A DNA stretch of 64,000 nucleotides, from assembly GCA_045636325.1 (NCBI GenBank), contig JAZTXH010000008.1, positions 62,001-126,000 on the forward strand. The letters run 5' to 3'. Made by a program: the position numbers and the translations under genes. Shown here one piece after another: positions 1 to 9,223 of this stretch. This DNA is from CAKSHP01 sp045636325. Lineage in GTDB: Bacteria > Bacillota > Clostridia > UBA1381 > UMGS1253. Below the pieces are notes generated by a model. It was not told the DNA's origin and searched no databases. It saw nothing but the letters and a program-made list of their open reading frames with translations. The number at the start of each line of letters is the position of its first letter. Positions within the stretch are counted from its first letter, which is position 1.

Positions 1-15
1 AGGAGGTGCTCATTA

Positions 16-714
16 ATGGGTAAGGACGTTATTGTTGCATGTGATTTTGGTAGTAAAAAGGAAGCGCTTGATTTTCTTGATAAGTTTACAGATGTTAAAC
101 CTTTTGTAAAAATAGGTATGGAGTTGTATTATGGTGCGGGTCCTGAAATTGTGCGTGAAATTAAAAAAAGAGGACATAAGATATTTCTTGATTTAAAATT
201 GCATGATATTCCAAATACAGTTAAAAAATCTATGACAGTACTTCGTGACCTTGATGTTGATATGACAAATCTTCATGCGGCAGGCACTGTAAAAATGATG
301 GAAGCTGCTATTGAAGGGCTTACAAAGCCAGATGGTACAAGACCGATTTTGATTGCGGTTACTCAGCTTACAAGTACAAGTGAAGAAAAAATGCGCGAGG
401 ATTTGCTTATTAATGAGCCTATCGATAAGGTTGTTATGCACTATGCAAATAATGCAAAGATAGCAGGTCTTGATGGTGTTGTATGTTCACCTCTTGAGGC
501 GGGAAAGGTTAAAGAAGTGTGCGGAAAAGATTTTGTGACTGTAACACCAGGCGTACGTTTTGCAGATGGTGAAGTAGGTGATCAGGTAAGAGTAACAACC
601 CCTGAAAAAGCAAAGGAAATCGGCTCTGACTACATTGTTGTGGGAAGACCTGTTACTCAGGCTAATGACCCTGTTGCAGCATATAAAAGATGCGTAGCAG
701 AATTTGTTGATTAA
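16..714 (+). CDS. pyrF: Orotidine 5'-phosphate decarboxylase
   Basis: Cytosolic enzyme for the last step of UMP synthesis, decarboxylating OMP to UMP. The 232-residue protein has the usual length of the family and a TIM-barrel pattern. The catalytic Asp-x-Lys-x-x-Asp cluster is visible as DLKLHDIPNT near residue 58, and the phosphate-binding end as TPGVRFADGEV (near residue 178) and VVGRPVTQA near the C-terminus. ATG at 16 is preceded by AGGAGG at the first bases of the window. It opens a pyr gene run with pyrE, pyrB and pyrI on the same strand; any promoter or leader lies upstream of the window. Confidence 0.97.
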   Translation: MGKDVIVACDFGSKKEALDFLDKFTDVKPFVKIGMELYYGAGPEIVREIKKRGHKIFLDLKLHDIPNTVKKSMTVLRDLDVDMTNLHAAGTVKMMEAAIEGLTKPDGTRPILIAVTQLTSTSEEKMREDLLINEPIDKVVMHYANNAKIAGLDGVVCSPLEAGKVKEVCGKDFVTVTPGVRFADGEVGDQVRVTTPEKAKEIGSDYIVVGRPVTQANDPVAAYKRCVAEFVD

Positions 715-747
715 TAATTTATGATTTTTGAAAGGAATGTGTTAAAA

Positions 748-1380
748 ATGGAAAAACTTATAGCAAAAGATTTATTGTCAATAGGAGCGGTTTTTCTTCG
801 TCCTCAAGATCCGTTCACATGGGCAAGTGGTATAAAGAGTCCTGTTTATTGCGATAACAGACTTACTCTTACAGCTCCAAAAGTAAGAGATGACGTTGAA
901 AATGGATTGGCTGAAACAATCAAAAAAGAATATCCTGAAGTTGAGGTGTTAATGGGTACTTCTACTGCAGGTATCGCTCATGCGGCAATTACTGCTCATA
1001 TTATGGGGCTTCCTATGGGCTATGTTCGTTCAGGTGCAAAAGACCACGGCAGACAGAATCAGATTGAAGGTAAGCTTGAAAAAGGTCAGAAAGTAGTAGT
1101 AGTTGAAGATCTTATTTCTACAGGCGGCAGTGTTATTGAGGTTGTTAACGTTCTTCGTGAGGCAGGCGCTGAAGTTTTAGGCGTAGTAAGCATATTTACA
1201 TATGGTATGCAGAAAGGTTTAGACCGTCTTGCAGAAGCAAATGTAAAAAACATCAGCCTTACAAATTTTGATGTGATTGCAACTGTTGCAGCAGAAGAAG
1301 GATACATCAAAGAAGAAGATAAAGAAAAATTAATAAAATTCAGAAATAATCCTTCAGATGAGAGCTGGATTAACGGTTAA
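748..1380 (+). CDS. pyrE: Orotate phosphoribosyltransferase
   Basis: Transfers the phosphoribosyl group of PRPP to orotate, giving OMP, the substrate of pyrF just upstream. The 13-residue PRPP-binding motif of type I phosphoribosyltransferases is clear as VVVVEDLISTGGS in the middle of the protein; KDHGRQNQIEG is the flexible catalytic loop region. An in-frame ATG exists at 721, but the ATG at 748 follows GAAAGGA with good spacing and gives the normal 210-residue protein beginning MEKLIAKDLL, so I prefer it. It lies 33 bp after pyrF. Confidence 0.96.
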   Translation: MEKLIAKDLLSIGAVFLRPQDPFTWASGIKSPVYCDNRLTLTAPKVRDDVENGLAETIKKEYPEVEVLMGTSTAGIAHAAITAHIMGLPMGYVRSGAKDHGRQNQIEGKLEKGQKVVVVEDLISTGGSVIEVVNVLREAGAEVLGVVSIFTYGMQKGLDRLAEANVKNISLTNFDVIATVAAEEGYIKEEDKEKLIKFRNNPSDESWING

Positions 1381-1418
1381 TTGTATATTTTCTTATTAAA
1401 CAGGAGAAAGGTGAGGTT

Positions 1419-2333
1419 ATGAGAAGTTTAATTGATATTATGGATTTGTCTGTTGAAGAAATAAACTCTCTTATAGACACAGCGAATGATATAATAAAAA
1501 ATCCTGAAAAATACAGAGAAAAATGTAAATATAAAAAACTTGCCACTTTGTTTTTTGAACCTTCTACCCGAACCAGATTAAGCTTTGAAGCTGCTATGCT
1601 TGAGCTTGGCGGAAGTGTGCTTGGATTTTCGGAAGCGTCAAGCTCATCTTCGTCAAAGGGTGAAAGTGTTGCGGATACGGCTAAGGTTGTAAGTTGTTAT
1701 GCAGATATTATAGCAATGCGCCATCCTAAAGAAGGTGCGCCACTTGTTGCGGCTATGGCAGGAAGTATACCGGTTATAAATGCAGGTGACGGCGGTCATA
1801 ATCATCCGACACAAACTCTTACAGACCTTCTTACAATTAAAAGAGAGTGTAAAAGACTTGATAACCTTACTGTAGGATTTTGCGGAGACTTAAAATTTGG
1901 CAGAACAGTTCATTCACTTATTCATGCGCTTTCAAGATATGAAAATATAAATATTGTTTTGATTTCACCTGATGAACTTCGTGTGCCGGATTATATTAAG
2001 CAGGATGTGTTGGAAAAATATAATATGGACTATGTGGAAACAACAAGTCTTGAAAATTCTATTAAAGACCTTGATATTTTGTATATGACACGTGTTCAGA
2101 AAGAGCGTTTCTTTAATGAAGCTGATTATATAAGATTAAAAGATACTTATATTCTTACTAAAGATAAACTGGCAATGGCTAAAGGAGATATGAAAATTCT
2201 TCATCCGTTGCCCAGAGTAAACGAAATACCCGCTGAAATTGATGAAGATCCGAGAGCTTGTTATTTTAAGCAGGCTCTTAATGGTAAATATATCAGAATG
2301 GCGCTTATACTTAAGCTTTTGGAGGTGGAATGA
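1419..2333 (+). CDS. pyrB: Aspartate carbamoyltransferase, catalytic subunit
   Basis: Condenses carbamoyl phosphate with L-aspartate in the committed step of pyrimidine synthesis. The carbamoyl-phosphate loop FFEPSTRTRLSFE (near residue 46), the 80s loop with SSSSKGES, the motif GGHNHPTQTLTD (near residue 125) and the aspartate-binding HPLPRVNEI near residue 263 are all present. The length of 304 residues is typical. The start follows AGGAGAAAGGTGAGG. The next gene encodes the regulatory chain, so the enzyme is probably the allosteric catalytic/regulatory hetero-oligomer (the E. coli type) and not the free trimer found in Bacillus. Confidence 0.97.
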   Translation: MRSLIDIMDLSVEEINSLIDTANDIIKNPEKYREKCKYKKLATLFFEPSTRTRLSFEAAMLELGGSVLGFSEASSSSSSKGESVADTAKVVSCYADIIAMRHPKEGAPLVAAMAGSIPVINAGDGGHNHPTQTLTDLLTIKRECKRLDNLTVGFCGDLKFGRTVHSLIHALSRYENINIVLISPDELRVPDYIKQDVLEKYNMDYVETTSLENSIKDLDILYMTRVQKERFFNEADYIRLKDTYILTKDKLAMAKGDMKILHPLPRVNEIPAEIDEDPRACYFKQALNGKYIRMALILKLLEVE

Positions 2334-2334
2334 T

Positions 2335-2760
2335 ATGAATATAGATTCTATTAATAATGGTATCGTTATTGACCATATCAAAGCAGGAAAAAGTATGGAA
2401 ATTTATCACTTTTTAAAGCTTGAGGAACTTGACTGCTCTGTTGCGATTATTAAAAATGTAGTAAGCAAAAAGATGGGCAGAAAGGATATTATTAAAATTG
2501 ATGCAGACCTTGATTTAGACCTTAAGGTTTTAGGATATATTGATCCTGATATTACCGTTAATATTATAAAAGAAGGTAAGCTTGCGTGGAAAGAGCATAT
2601 TGAGCTTCCTGAAACGATAACAAATATTATTAAGTGTAAAAATCCGAGATGTATAACATCGGTTGAACAGGATATAAATCATGTGTTTAAATTAACTGAC
2701 AGAAAAAAAGCGATTTACAGATGTTTATACTGTGAATCACAAGCGAAAAACTCTTTTTGA
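2335..2760 (+). CDS. pyrI: Aspartate carbamoyltransferase, regulatory subunit
   Basis: Regulatory chain that binds nucleotides and caps the catalytic trimers. The N-terminal allosteric domain begins MNIDSINNGIVIDHIKAGK, and the C-terminal zinc domain shows the four ligands as CKNPRC (Cys-x4-Cys) and CLYC (Cys-x2-Cys). ATG 2335 follows GGAGGTGG inside the end of pyrB, with a single base between pyrB stop and this start, which implies translational coupling. A longer frame from 2239 overlaps pyrB heavily and lacks family similarity, so I reject it. The product is 141 residues, slightly shorter than the E. coli chain. Confidence 0.95.
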   Translation: MNIDSINNGIVIDHIKAGKSMEIYHFLKLEELDCSVAIIKNVVSKKMGRKDIIKIDADLDLDLKVLGYIDPDITVNIIKEGKLAWKEHIELPETITNIIKCKNPRCITSVEQDINHVFKLTDRKKAIYRCLYCESQAKNSF

Positions 2761-2810
2761 TTAATGTCAGGAAAATTTATTTACACGAATACAGTTGGGA
2801 GAAGAACAGG

Positions 2811-4631
2811 TTGATAAGAGAAGATTTAAGAAATATAGCAATTATTGCCCATGTTGACCATGGTAAAACAACACTTGTTGACGGTCTTTTGAAACAGGGC
2901 GGAATATATCGTGAAAATCAGGTTGTAGAAGATCGTGTTATGGACAATAATGCTATTGAAAGAGAACGAGGCATAACAATTCTTGCAAAGAATGCTGCTG
3001 CATATTATAAAGGTGTAAAAATTAACATCGTTGATACACCGGGTCATGCAGATTTTGGCGGCGAGGTTGAGCGTGTTTTAAAAATGGTAAATGGTGTTAT
3101 TCTGCTTGTAGATGCAGCGGAAGGCCCTATGCCGCAGACGAGGTTTGTTCTTTCAAAGGCGCTTGCGCTTGGTCATAAAATTATAGTTGTTATAAATAAA
3201 ATTGACAGACCTGATGCGCGCCTTGATGAGGTAGTTGACGAGGTGCTTGAGCTTTTACTTGAGCTTGATGCAACTGATGAACAGCTTGACAGTCCGGTGA
3301 TTTTCTGTGCGGCAAGGTCAGGAAGTGCATCTGTTTCACCTTATGATGCAGCAGGTAAAGACTTGTCTGTTTTGTTTGACACTATAATAGAATACATGCC
3401 GGCTCCGGAAGGGGATGAGAATGGACCTTTGCAGATGCTTGTTTCCTCAATTGACTATAACGATTATGTTGGAAGAATTGCAATCGGCAGAATTGAGAGA
3501 GGAAGTATAAGGCTTAATCAGGAAGTTTCGATTTGTGATTTTCATAATAAAGAAGTTTCTCACAAAGGCAGGATTGCAAGTCTTTATCAGATAGATGGAA
3601 CAGGCAGAACTGCGGTTGAAAGTGCAAATGCAGGAGATATTGTGTGTTTCAGCGGAATAGAAAATATCACAATAGGTAATACGATTGTGGCAACAGACTG
3701 CATCGAACCTCTTGAATTTGTTAAGATAGGCGAGCCTACTGTTGAAATGACATTTTGTGTTAATGACAGTCCGTTTGCGGGGCAGGATGGTAAGTTTGTT
3801 ACATCACGTCAGATACGTTCAAGACTTGAGCGTGAGCTTTTAAAGGATGTTTCCTTAAGGATTGCAGATGGTGAAACAACAGATTCTTTTATTGTTTCGG
3901 GAAGAGGCGAAATGCATCTTTCAATTTTGATTGAAAATATGAGAAGAGAGGGGTATGAATTTGCAGTAAGTACTCCTAAAGTTTTGTATAAAACAATTGA
4001 TGGTGTGTTAAATGAGCCTATAGAACACGTATTTATAGATGTTCCGGAAGAAAGTGTCGGCTCTGTTATGGAAAAGCTTGGAACAAGAAAAGGTGAGCTT
4101 CGGTCAATGGCACCCTCAGGATTAAGAATGAAGATTGAATATTTAATTCCGGCACGGGGTCTTTTTGGTTATCGAAGCGAATTTATGACCGACACAAAGG
4201 GCGAAGGAATTTTAAATTCGGTTTTTCATGGATATGAGCCGTATAAAGGTGATATAATAAGACGTTTTACAGGCTCACTTATAGCTTTTGAAACAGGAGA
4301 GGCAGTAAGCTACGGATTATTTAATGCTCAGGCAAGAGGTCTTATGTTTATAGGTCCGGGAACACCGGTTTATGAAGGTATGATTGTTGGCTCATCACCA
4401 AAGCTTGAAGATATTAATGTAAATGTGTGTAAGAAAAAACAGCTTACAAACACAAGAGCATCGGGCAGTGATGATGCACTTCGTCTTGTTCCGCCTAAAA
4501 ATCTCAGCCTTGAAGAGGCTATAGAATTTTTAGCAGAAGATGAACTTTTGGAAGTAACTCCGAAAACCTTCAGATTAAGAAAAAGAATTTTAAATAATTC
4601 ACTTCGCGCAAAAGCACAAATCAGAAAGTAA
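2811..4631 (+). CDS. typA: Ribosome-associated translational GTPase TypA/BipA
   Basis: EF-G-like GTPase that acts on the ribosome, linked in other bacteria to 50S assembly at low temperature and to stress responses. G1 is AHVDHGKTTL, the switch II/G3 region is DTPGHADFGGE, and G4 is NKID; the EF-G-like domains III/V and the TypA-specific C-terminus follow. The frame is open back to 2757, but homologues begin M-I-R-E-D, which corresponds here to a TTG codon at 2811. GGGAGAAG precedes that codon at normal spacing. This gives 606 residues, the usual size. A bidirectional terminator follows. Confidence 0.95.
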   Translation: MIREDLRNIAIIAHVDHGKTTLVDGLLKQGGIYRENQVVEDRVMDNNAIERERGITILAKNAAAYYKGVKINIVDTPGHADFGGEVERVLKMVNGVILLVDAAEGPMPQTRFVLSKALALGHKIIVVINKIDRPDARLDEVVDEVLELLLELDATDEQLDSPVIFCAARSGSASVSPYDAAGKDLSVLFDTIIEYMPAPEGDENGPLQMLVSSIDYNDYVGRIAIGRIERGSIRLNQEVSICDFHNKEVSHKGRIASLYQIDGTGRTAVESANAGDIVCFSGIENITIGNTIVATDCIEPLEFVKIGEPTVEMTFCVNDSPFAGQDGKFVTSRQIRSRLERELLKDVSLRIADGETTDSFIVSGRGEMHLSILIENMRREGYEFAVSTPKVLYKTIDGVLNEPIEHVFIDVPEESVGSVMEKLGTRKGELRSMAPSGLRMKIEYLIPARGLFGYRSEFMTDTKGEGILNSVFHGYEPYKGDIIRRFTGSLIAFETGEAVSYGLFNAQARGLMFIGPGTPVYEGMIVGSSPKLEDINVNVCKKKQLTNTRASGSDDALRLVPPKNLSLEEAIEFLAEDELLEVTPKTFRLRKRILNNSLRAKAQIRK

Positions 4632-4656
4632 AAAAGTATTAAAAAATTACATTAAA

Positions 4657-4719
4657 GAAAAATGCAGAATTTAAATTTCCGGATAAAATAAGGAATTAAA
4701 AACTCTGCATTTTCTTTTT
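4657..4719. terminator. Bidirectional terminator between typA and the SASP gene
   Basis: Near-complementary arms AAAATGCAGA and TCTGCATTTT are separated by about 33 bases. They are flanked by an A-tract on the left and a T-tract on the right. This suits transcripts converging from typA (+) and the spore protein gene (-). Confidence 0.65.
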
Positions 4720-4743
4720 AATTTAATTAGTTTAAAAATTTAA

Positions 4744-4938
4744 TTATTTCATGCTCTGTTCATAAGCGCTGATCATCTTTTTTACCATCTGACCGCCAAC
4801 GCTGCCGGCCTGCTTGCTTGTAAGGTCACCATTGTAACCTTCTTTAAGGTTTACGCCAACTTCATTGGCAGCTTCCATCTTGAATCTGTTTAGTGCTTCT
4901 CTTGCTTCGGGTACTAAATTCTTTTTGTTGCTTGACAT
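4744..4938 (-). CDS. Alpha/beta-type small acid-soluble spore protein
   Basis: A 64-residue DNA-binding protein that saturates and protects spore DNA. The two conserved family segments are visible: the FKMEAANEVGV stretch near residue 19, which contains the germination protease recognition region (usually E-[IF]-A, here E-A-A), and GGQMVKKMI near residue 48. The start follows AAGGAGGTG. It is the most direct sign that this organism makes endospores. Expression is expected in the forespore under sigma-G, but I could not identify a convincing sigma-G promoter by eye. It lies between typA and recG with no operon partner. Confidence 0.96.
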   Translation of the reverse strand: MSSNKKNLVPEAREALNRFKMEAANEVGVNLKEGYNGDLTSKQAGSVGGQMVKKMISAYEQSMK

Positions 4939-5027
4939 TTTAATTTCACCTCCTTGTAATTGCTACAATCATAATTTGTGCAGATAACAAAATAATATAA
5001 GGTGAAATTTTTTCTAATTAATCCAAT

Positions 5028-7064
5028 TTACAAAAATAAATTTTTCATCTTTTTATCAAGCAAAGTTTTTATGCCAAAATGCTCAGGGTTTATCAAGTCA
5101 GGGTCATTAGTAATAATGTAAGAGGCTATTGATTGTGCTTGCTTTAAAATATCCATATCAGAAAATAGATTAGCTATTTTAAAAGCGGGCAAACCATGCT
5201 GTCTGACACCAAAAAAGTCTCCCGCACCACGAAGAAGCAAATCCTGCTCTGATACGAAAAAACCGTCATTTGAAGAACACATGATTTTCATTCGTTTTTT
5301 TGAAACTTCTGAATCTGATTGATTAAACAGTATACAATAGCTTTGATGCTTACCTCTGCCAACACGGCCGCGAAGCTGATGAAGCTGTGCAAGACCAAAG
5401 CGTTCAGCATTTTCTATAATAATTACGTTTGCGTTTGCAACGTCGACTCCTACTTCTACAACAGTTGTACTGACAAGAATATCTATATCGCCATTTTTAA
5501 ATTTAAGCATTGTTTCATTCTTTTCTTGTGTCTTTTGTTTGCCATAAAGCAGTTCTGTTTTTAAATCAGGAAAAACTTCCGATAGATTTTTTGTGTATTC
5601 GGTAACATTTTTTAAATCAAGACTTTCAGATTCTTCCACAAGTGGGCAAACAATATAAACCTGTCTACCGGCTGTTACATGTTTTCTTATAAAATTATTT
5701 ATGCGACCTCTCATATCTTCGCCGACTGCATATGTTTCAACCGGTTTTCTGCCAGGCGGTAGTGTATCAATAATGGAAATATCCATATCACCATATAAAA
5801 TAAGCGCAAGTGTTCTTGGAATTGGAGTGGCGCTCATCACAAGAATATGCGGGTTTTTGCCTTTTGCGGCAAGGGCCTCTCGTTGATTTACTCCGAAACG
5901 ATGTTGCTCGTCAGTAATTACAAGAGCAAGGTTTTTGTAGTGTACATTATCCTGAATAAGTGCGTGTGTTCCAATTATAATTTGAGCATTGCCGTTTTGT
6001 ATTGCTTCATATGCATTATTTTTTTGAGAAGCTGTCATCGAGCCGTTTAAAAGACAAATTCCAAATTCATCTTTAAACATTTTTAAAAAATTCTCATAAT
6101 GCTGAATTGCAAGAATTTCAGTAGGTGCCATTAAGACTGCCTGATAACCATTTTTTACAACCACATAAATTGTTGCGGCACTTACAACGGTTTTACCTGA
6201 GCCCACATCACCCTGAACAAGTCGGTTCATTGGAACGTCACATCTTAAATCATTTGCAATTTCATCAACAACTTTTTTCTGCGCATTTGTCAGATTATAG
6301 GGAAGAGAGGAAATAAAATCATTTATACAGCCTGTATCGTTTATAGAATTACAGTGCTTTACCTGTTGCTGTGACTTAATTTTTAAAAGAGAAGCAGACA
6401 GTGTGAATAATTCGTCAAAAACAAGCCTGCGCCTTGCCCTTGAATATTTTTCAAAGCTTTCAGGAAAATGAACGTTATATATTGCATTGCTTAAATCAGG
6501 CAGGTTATATTTTTCTTTTATGTAACCGGGAAGATAATCTATAATATCTTTGCTGTAAGATGCGGCACACTTGATTGCCTGAAAGAAAATGTTTTGCGTA
6601 AGTTCGCCATGCAGTGGATAAATAGGCACAATTTGCCTTGTTTTAGAATTTTTTTCTTCAGATTCAAAAATAGGATTATCAATTTGCTTAAAAGGTCCGT
6701 TTTTCTTTATTTTTCCGTAAAAAATGTATGTTTCACCTTTTTTGAGGCGGCTTTTAATATATTTATTGTTAAACCAAGTGGCGGTTATTTTTGAAAAACC
6801 ATCAGAAAGAACGGCGTTATATATAACAAGGCCTTTGCGTGGTCTCTTTTCTGTTACATCCGAAAAAACGGTGGCACGAATGCACACCGTTTCATCATTT
6901 GAAGCTTGTGAAATTGTAGTGATTTTTGTTCTGTCCTCATAATCGCGGGGAAAATAGTTTAATAAATCATAAACCGTAAAAATTCCCAATGCTTCAAGCA
7001 TAAGAGCACGCTTTTCTCCAATTCCGCTTAAGGAACGAACGCTATCATTAAGCATATTTATCAC
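5028..7064 (-). CDS. recG: ATP-dependent DNA helicase RecG
   Basis: Branch-migrating helicase that remodels stalled forks and recombination intermediates. The protein has an N-terminal wedge/OB domain (about residues 1-230), then SF2 helicase motifs: Walker A GDVGSGKTVVS near residue 270, the ITDEQHRFGV (DEQH) box near residue 375, VMSATPIPRTLAL, and the C-terminal REGRVGRG-type motif seen here as LRGRVGRGKHQSY. The 678-residue length is typical. Its start overlaps the end of the DAK2-domain gene by 4 bp, giving the Firmicute order Asp23-like, DAK2 protein, recG. Confidence 0.97.
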   Translation of the reverse strand: MINMLNDSVRSLSGIGEKRALMLEALGIFTVYDLLNYFPRDYEDRTKITTISQASNDETVCIRATVFSDVTEKRPRKGLVIYNAVLSDGFSKITATWFNNKYIKSRLKKGETYIFYGKIKKNGPFKQIDNPIFESEEKNSKTRQIVPIYPLHGELTQNIFFQAIKCAASYSKDIIDYLPGYIKEKYNLPDLSNAIYNVHFPESFEKYSRARRRLVFDELFTLSASLLKIKSQQQVKHCNSINDTGCINDFISSLPYNLTNAQKKVVDEIANDLRCDVPMNRLVQGDVGSGKTVVSAATIYVVVKNGYQAVLMAPTEILAIQHYENFLKMFKDEFGICLLNGSMTASQKNNAYEAIQNGNAQIIIGTHALIQDNVHYKNLALVITDEQHRFGVNQREALAAKGKNPHILVMSATPIPRTLALILYGDMDISIIDTLPPGRKPVETYAVGEDMRGRINNFIRKHVTAGRQVYIVCPLVEESESLDLKNVTEYTKNLSEVFPDLKTELLYGKQKTQEKNETMLKFKNGDIDILVSTTVVEVGVDVANANVIIIENAERFGLAQLHQLRGRVGRGKHQSYCILFNQSDSEVSKKRMKIMCSSNDGFFVSEQDLLLRGAGDFFGVRQHGLPAFKIANLFSDMDILKQAQSIASYIITNDPDLINPEHFGIKTLLDKKMKNLFL

Positions 7065-8701
7065 TCCACAGAAACTATATAGTAATAAAGTGGCTGAGAG
7101 CCGCGCTGAACAATTACGTCGCAGTCTTCATATTTTTCTTCAAGCTCTTCGCATAATTTTTCTGCAGTCTCTTCTAAAACATCTTCACCGTAATAAAGTG
7201 TAATAACTTCACTGTCTTCATCTGTCATAGTATCTATAATGCCAAGGCATACTTCTTCAGGTGATACTCCTACACTTGAAATTTCCCCTTCGCTTATACC
7301 GATTATATCACCGGATTTAATATCGTTTCCGTTAAATACTGTGTCACGAACTGCATATGTTACCTGACCTGTTTTAACGTTTGCAATAGCCTCAAGCATA
7401 GCCTCAGTGTTTTCTTCTGCTTCAAGATGGGGTAAAAATGCCATCATAGCACTAACACCCTGAGGGAATGACTTAGTAGGAATAACTGTAACCGGAGTTT
7501 CAGAAAGCTCTGCGGCCTGCTGAGCCGCAAGAATAATATTTTTATTATTTGGAAGCACATAAATATGGTCTGCGTTAAGCTTCTCTATAGCAGAAAGGAT
7601 ATCATCTGTGCTTGGGTTCATTGTCTGACCGCCTTCAATAATTTCATCAACACCGTAATCTTTGAAAATTGCACTTAACCCCGCACCTGCAGTAACGCTA
7701 ACGAAAGCGTACTTTTTATGAGGTGTTTTGGGTGTTTTATTTTCTTGTTCAGTATTTTCAATAATTGTTGAATGTTGCAATTTCATATTATCAATTTTGA
7801 TTTTGCTCAGCATACCAAGTTTTAAGGCCTCTTCAATCACAAATCCGGGATGATTTGTGTGAATATGTACCTTTACAATCTCATCATCATCTATAACAAG
7901 CTTACAGTCACCTTTAGAGTCTATAACCTCGCTGAAACGGGCAACATTCACATCTTCTGATTTTTTGTCTATAATAAATTCTGTGCAGTATGCAAATTTG
8001 ATGTTTGCAGTATCAATTTCTGCAGTATTACCCGGTCCCTGAAGGGTAGCTGAAGAAGCAGAAGCATCTTTTAATTCAACGTCATTGTCCGAAAAAGCAA
8101 GAAAAGCTCCTTCAAGAATTTTAACAAGACCTGCACCGCCTGCATCAACAACACCGGCTTCTTTTAAAACGGGAAGAAGATTAGGAGTGTTGTCAAGTGA
8201 AACTTTAGCAGCCTCAATTGCTATTTTAAAACATTCTTCTATATCATCATTTGTTTCAGCAAATCTTACCGCTGCAGCCGCTGATTCGCGGGCAACAGTA
8301 AGAATGGTTCCTTCGGTAGGACGCATAACTGCTTTGTATGCAGTGTCAACACCATTTTGAAGTGCACCCGCAAAATCCTTTGCATCAACTACAGCTTTTT
8401 TATCAAGATATTTATATATACCGCGGCAAAACTGAGAAAGAATAACGCCTGAGTTACCTCTTGCACCGCGTAGTGATGCAGAAGAAAGTATCTTTGCTAC
8501 TTCACTTATATCAGATGTTTTAAATTTTACCACTTCATTTGACGCTGCAGAGAAAGTCAGCGACATATTTGTACCTGTATCACCGTCCGGAACGGGAAAA
8601 ACATTAAGAGTATCAACTTCTTGTTTATTGTTACTCAAATTATTCGCGCCTGAAATAATCATTCGGGATAACATTGAGCCGTCTAAATTGTTAATAATCA
8701 T
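7061..8701 (-). CDS. DAK2-domain fatty acid kinase-like protein (FakA/YloV family)
   Basis: Probable ATP-binding subunit of fatty acid kinase, which with a FakB carrier phosphorylates fatty acids for phospholipid synthesis. The N-terminal DAK2 domain (about residues 8-200) carries the metal/ATP motif FPVPDGDTGTNMS and the segments LRGARGNSGVILSQF and VVDAGGAGLV. The C-terminal half is the conserved FakA-type domain. It lies between the Asp23-like gene and recG, overlapping recG by 4 bp. This arrangement is conserved in Firmicutes. No FakB is seen in the window. Confidence 0.92.
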   Translation of the reverse strand: MIINNLDGSMLSRMIISGANNLSNNKQEVDTLNVFPVPDGDTGTNMSLTFSAASNEVVKFKTSDISEVAKILSSASLRGARGNSGVILSQFCRGIYKYLDKKAVVDAKDFAGALQNGVDTAYKAVMRPTEGTILTVARESAAAAVRFAETNDDIEECFKIAIEAAKVSLDNTPNLLPVLKEAGVVDAGGAGLVKILEGAFLAFSDNDVELKDASASSATLQGPGNTAEIDTANIKFAYCTEFIIDKKSEDVNVARFSEVIDSKGDCKLVIDDDEIVKVHIHTNHPGFVIEEALKLGMLSKIKIDNMKLQHSTIIENTEQENKTPKTPHKKYAFVSVTAGAGLSAIFKDYGVDEIIEGGQTMNPSTDDILSAIEKLNADHIYVLPNNKNIILAAQQAAELSETPVTVIPTKSFPQGVSAMMAFLPHLEAEENTEAMLEAIANVKTGQVTYAVRDTVFNGNDIKSGDIIGISEGEISSVGVSPEEVCLGIIDTMTDEDSEVITLYYGEDVLEETAEKLCEELEEKYEDCDVIVQRGSQPLYYYIVSVE

Positions 8702-8713
8702 AATCGCCTCCTA

Positions 8714-9064
8714 TTACTGATCTACGCGTGTACTGTCAACAAAAACATTAACCGTTCCGACCATGCATCCGGTCATGCTTTCAACACTGTATTTTACATT
8801 TTTAATTATGCTTTCACTGATTGCAGAAATATTTACACCGTATTCTACCATAATGTGCAAATCAATCACAAGGCTTTCATCCTTTGTTGAAATTGAAACA
8901 CCCTTTGTAATGGAATCGCCTAAAAGAAGATTATATAGCTTTCCTTTAGGATCAGTCATGCCAACAACGCCATAGCATCTTGTAGCAGCCATCCCGGAGA
9001 TTTTAGCTATAACTTCATTTGAAATTACTATTTCACCTAATGAATTTATTTTCTTTACAGCCAT
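8714..9064 (-). CDS. Asp23/Gls24-family envelope stress protein (YloU-like)
   Basis: Small protein (116 residues) of the Asp23/Gls24 family. Members are abundant, often membrane-proximal proteins connected with cell-envelope homeostasis, and the biochemical role is not settled. The family core is seen in IVISNEVIAKISGMAATRCYG near the N-terminus and in VEYGVNISAISESI. The frame extends to 9097, but ATG 9064 follows GGAGGAAATAAT and gives the usual N-terminus MAVKKINSLG. It is the first gene of the unit with the DAK2 protein and recG. Confidence 0.9.
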   Translation of the reverse strand: MAVKKINSLGEIVISNEVIAKISGMAATRCYGVVGMTDPKGKLYNLLLGDSITKGVSISTKDESLVIDLHIMVEYGVNISAISESIIKNVKYSVESMTGCMVGTVNVFVDSTRVDQ

Positions 9065-9110
9065 ATTATTTCCTCCATAATAAAAAATATTAGACAAAAC
9101 TATCTAATGT

Positions 9111-9139
9111 ATTTTACCATACATTTTCTCAATAGTCTA
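9111..9139 (-). promoter_or_regulatory. Sigma-A promoter for the Asp23-DAK2-recG operon
   Basis: On the minus strand, TAGACT and TAAAAT are separated by 17 bp, with the -10 box about 47 bp upstream of the Asp23-like start. A short inverted repeat (ATTAGA/TCTAAT) sits in the 5' leader. Confidence 0.65.
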
Positions 9140-9223
9140 TACATTTTTATAAAATTTTATGTATTTTAAAAAAATATTATAAAAAATAGTAAAGTTATTG
9201 GTAATTTTTACTTATTATTTAAT

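Noticed and set aside
1381..1418. PyrR-type attenuator between pyr genes
   Set aside because: The spacers inside the pyr run are too short (33-38 bp or less) for a binding loop plus terminator; any attenuator would be upstream of the window.
2239..2334. Longer N-terminus for pyrI starting inside pyrB
   Set aside because: The ATG at 2335 has GGAGGTGG and gives the family N-terminus; the extension is unrelated sequence.
4939..5027. Sigma-G promoter for the SASP gene
   Set aside because: No pair of elements close to the sigma-G consensus could be found by eye, so I do not report one despite the expectation.
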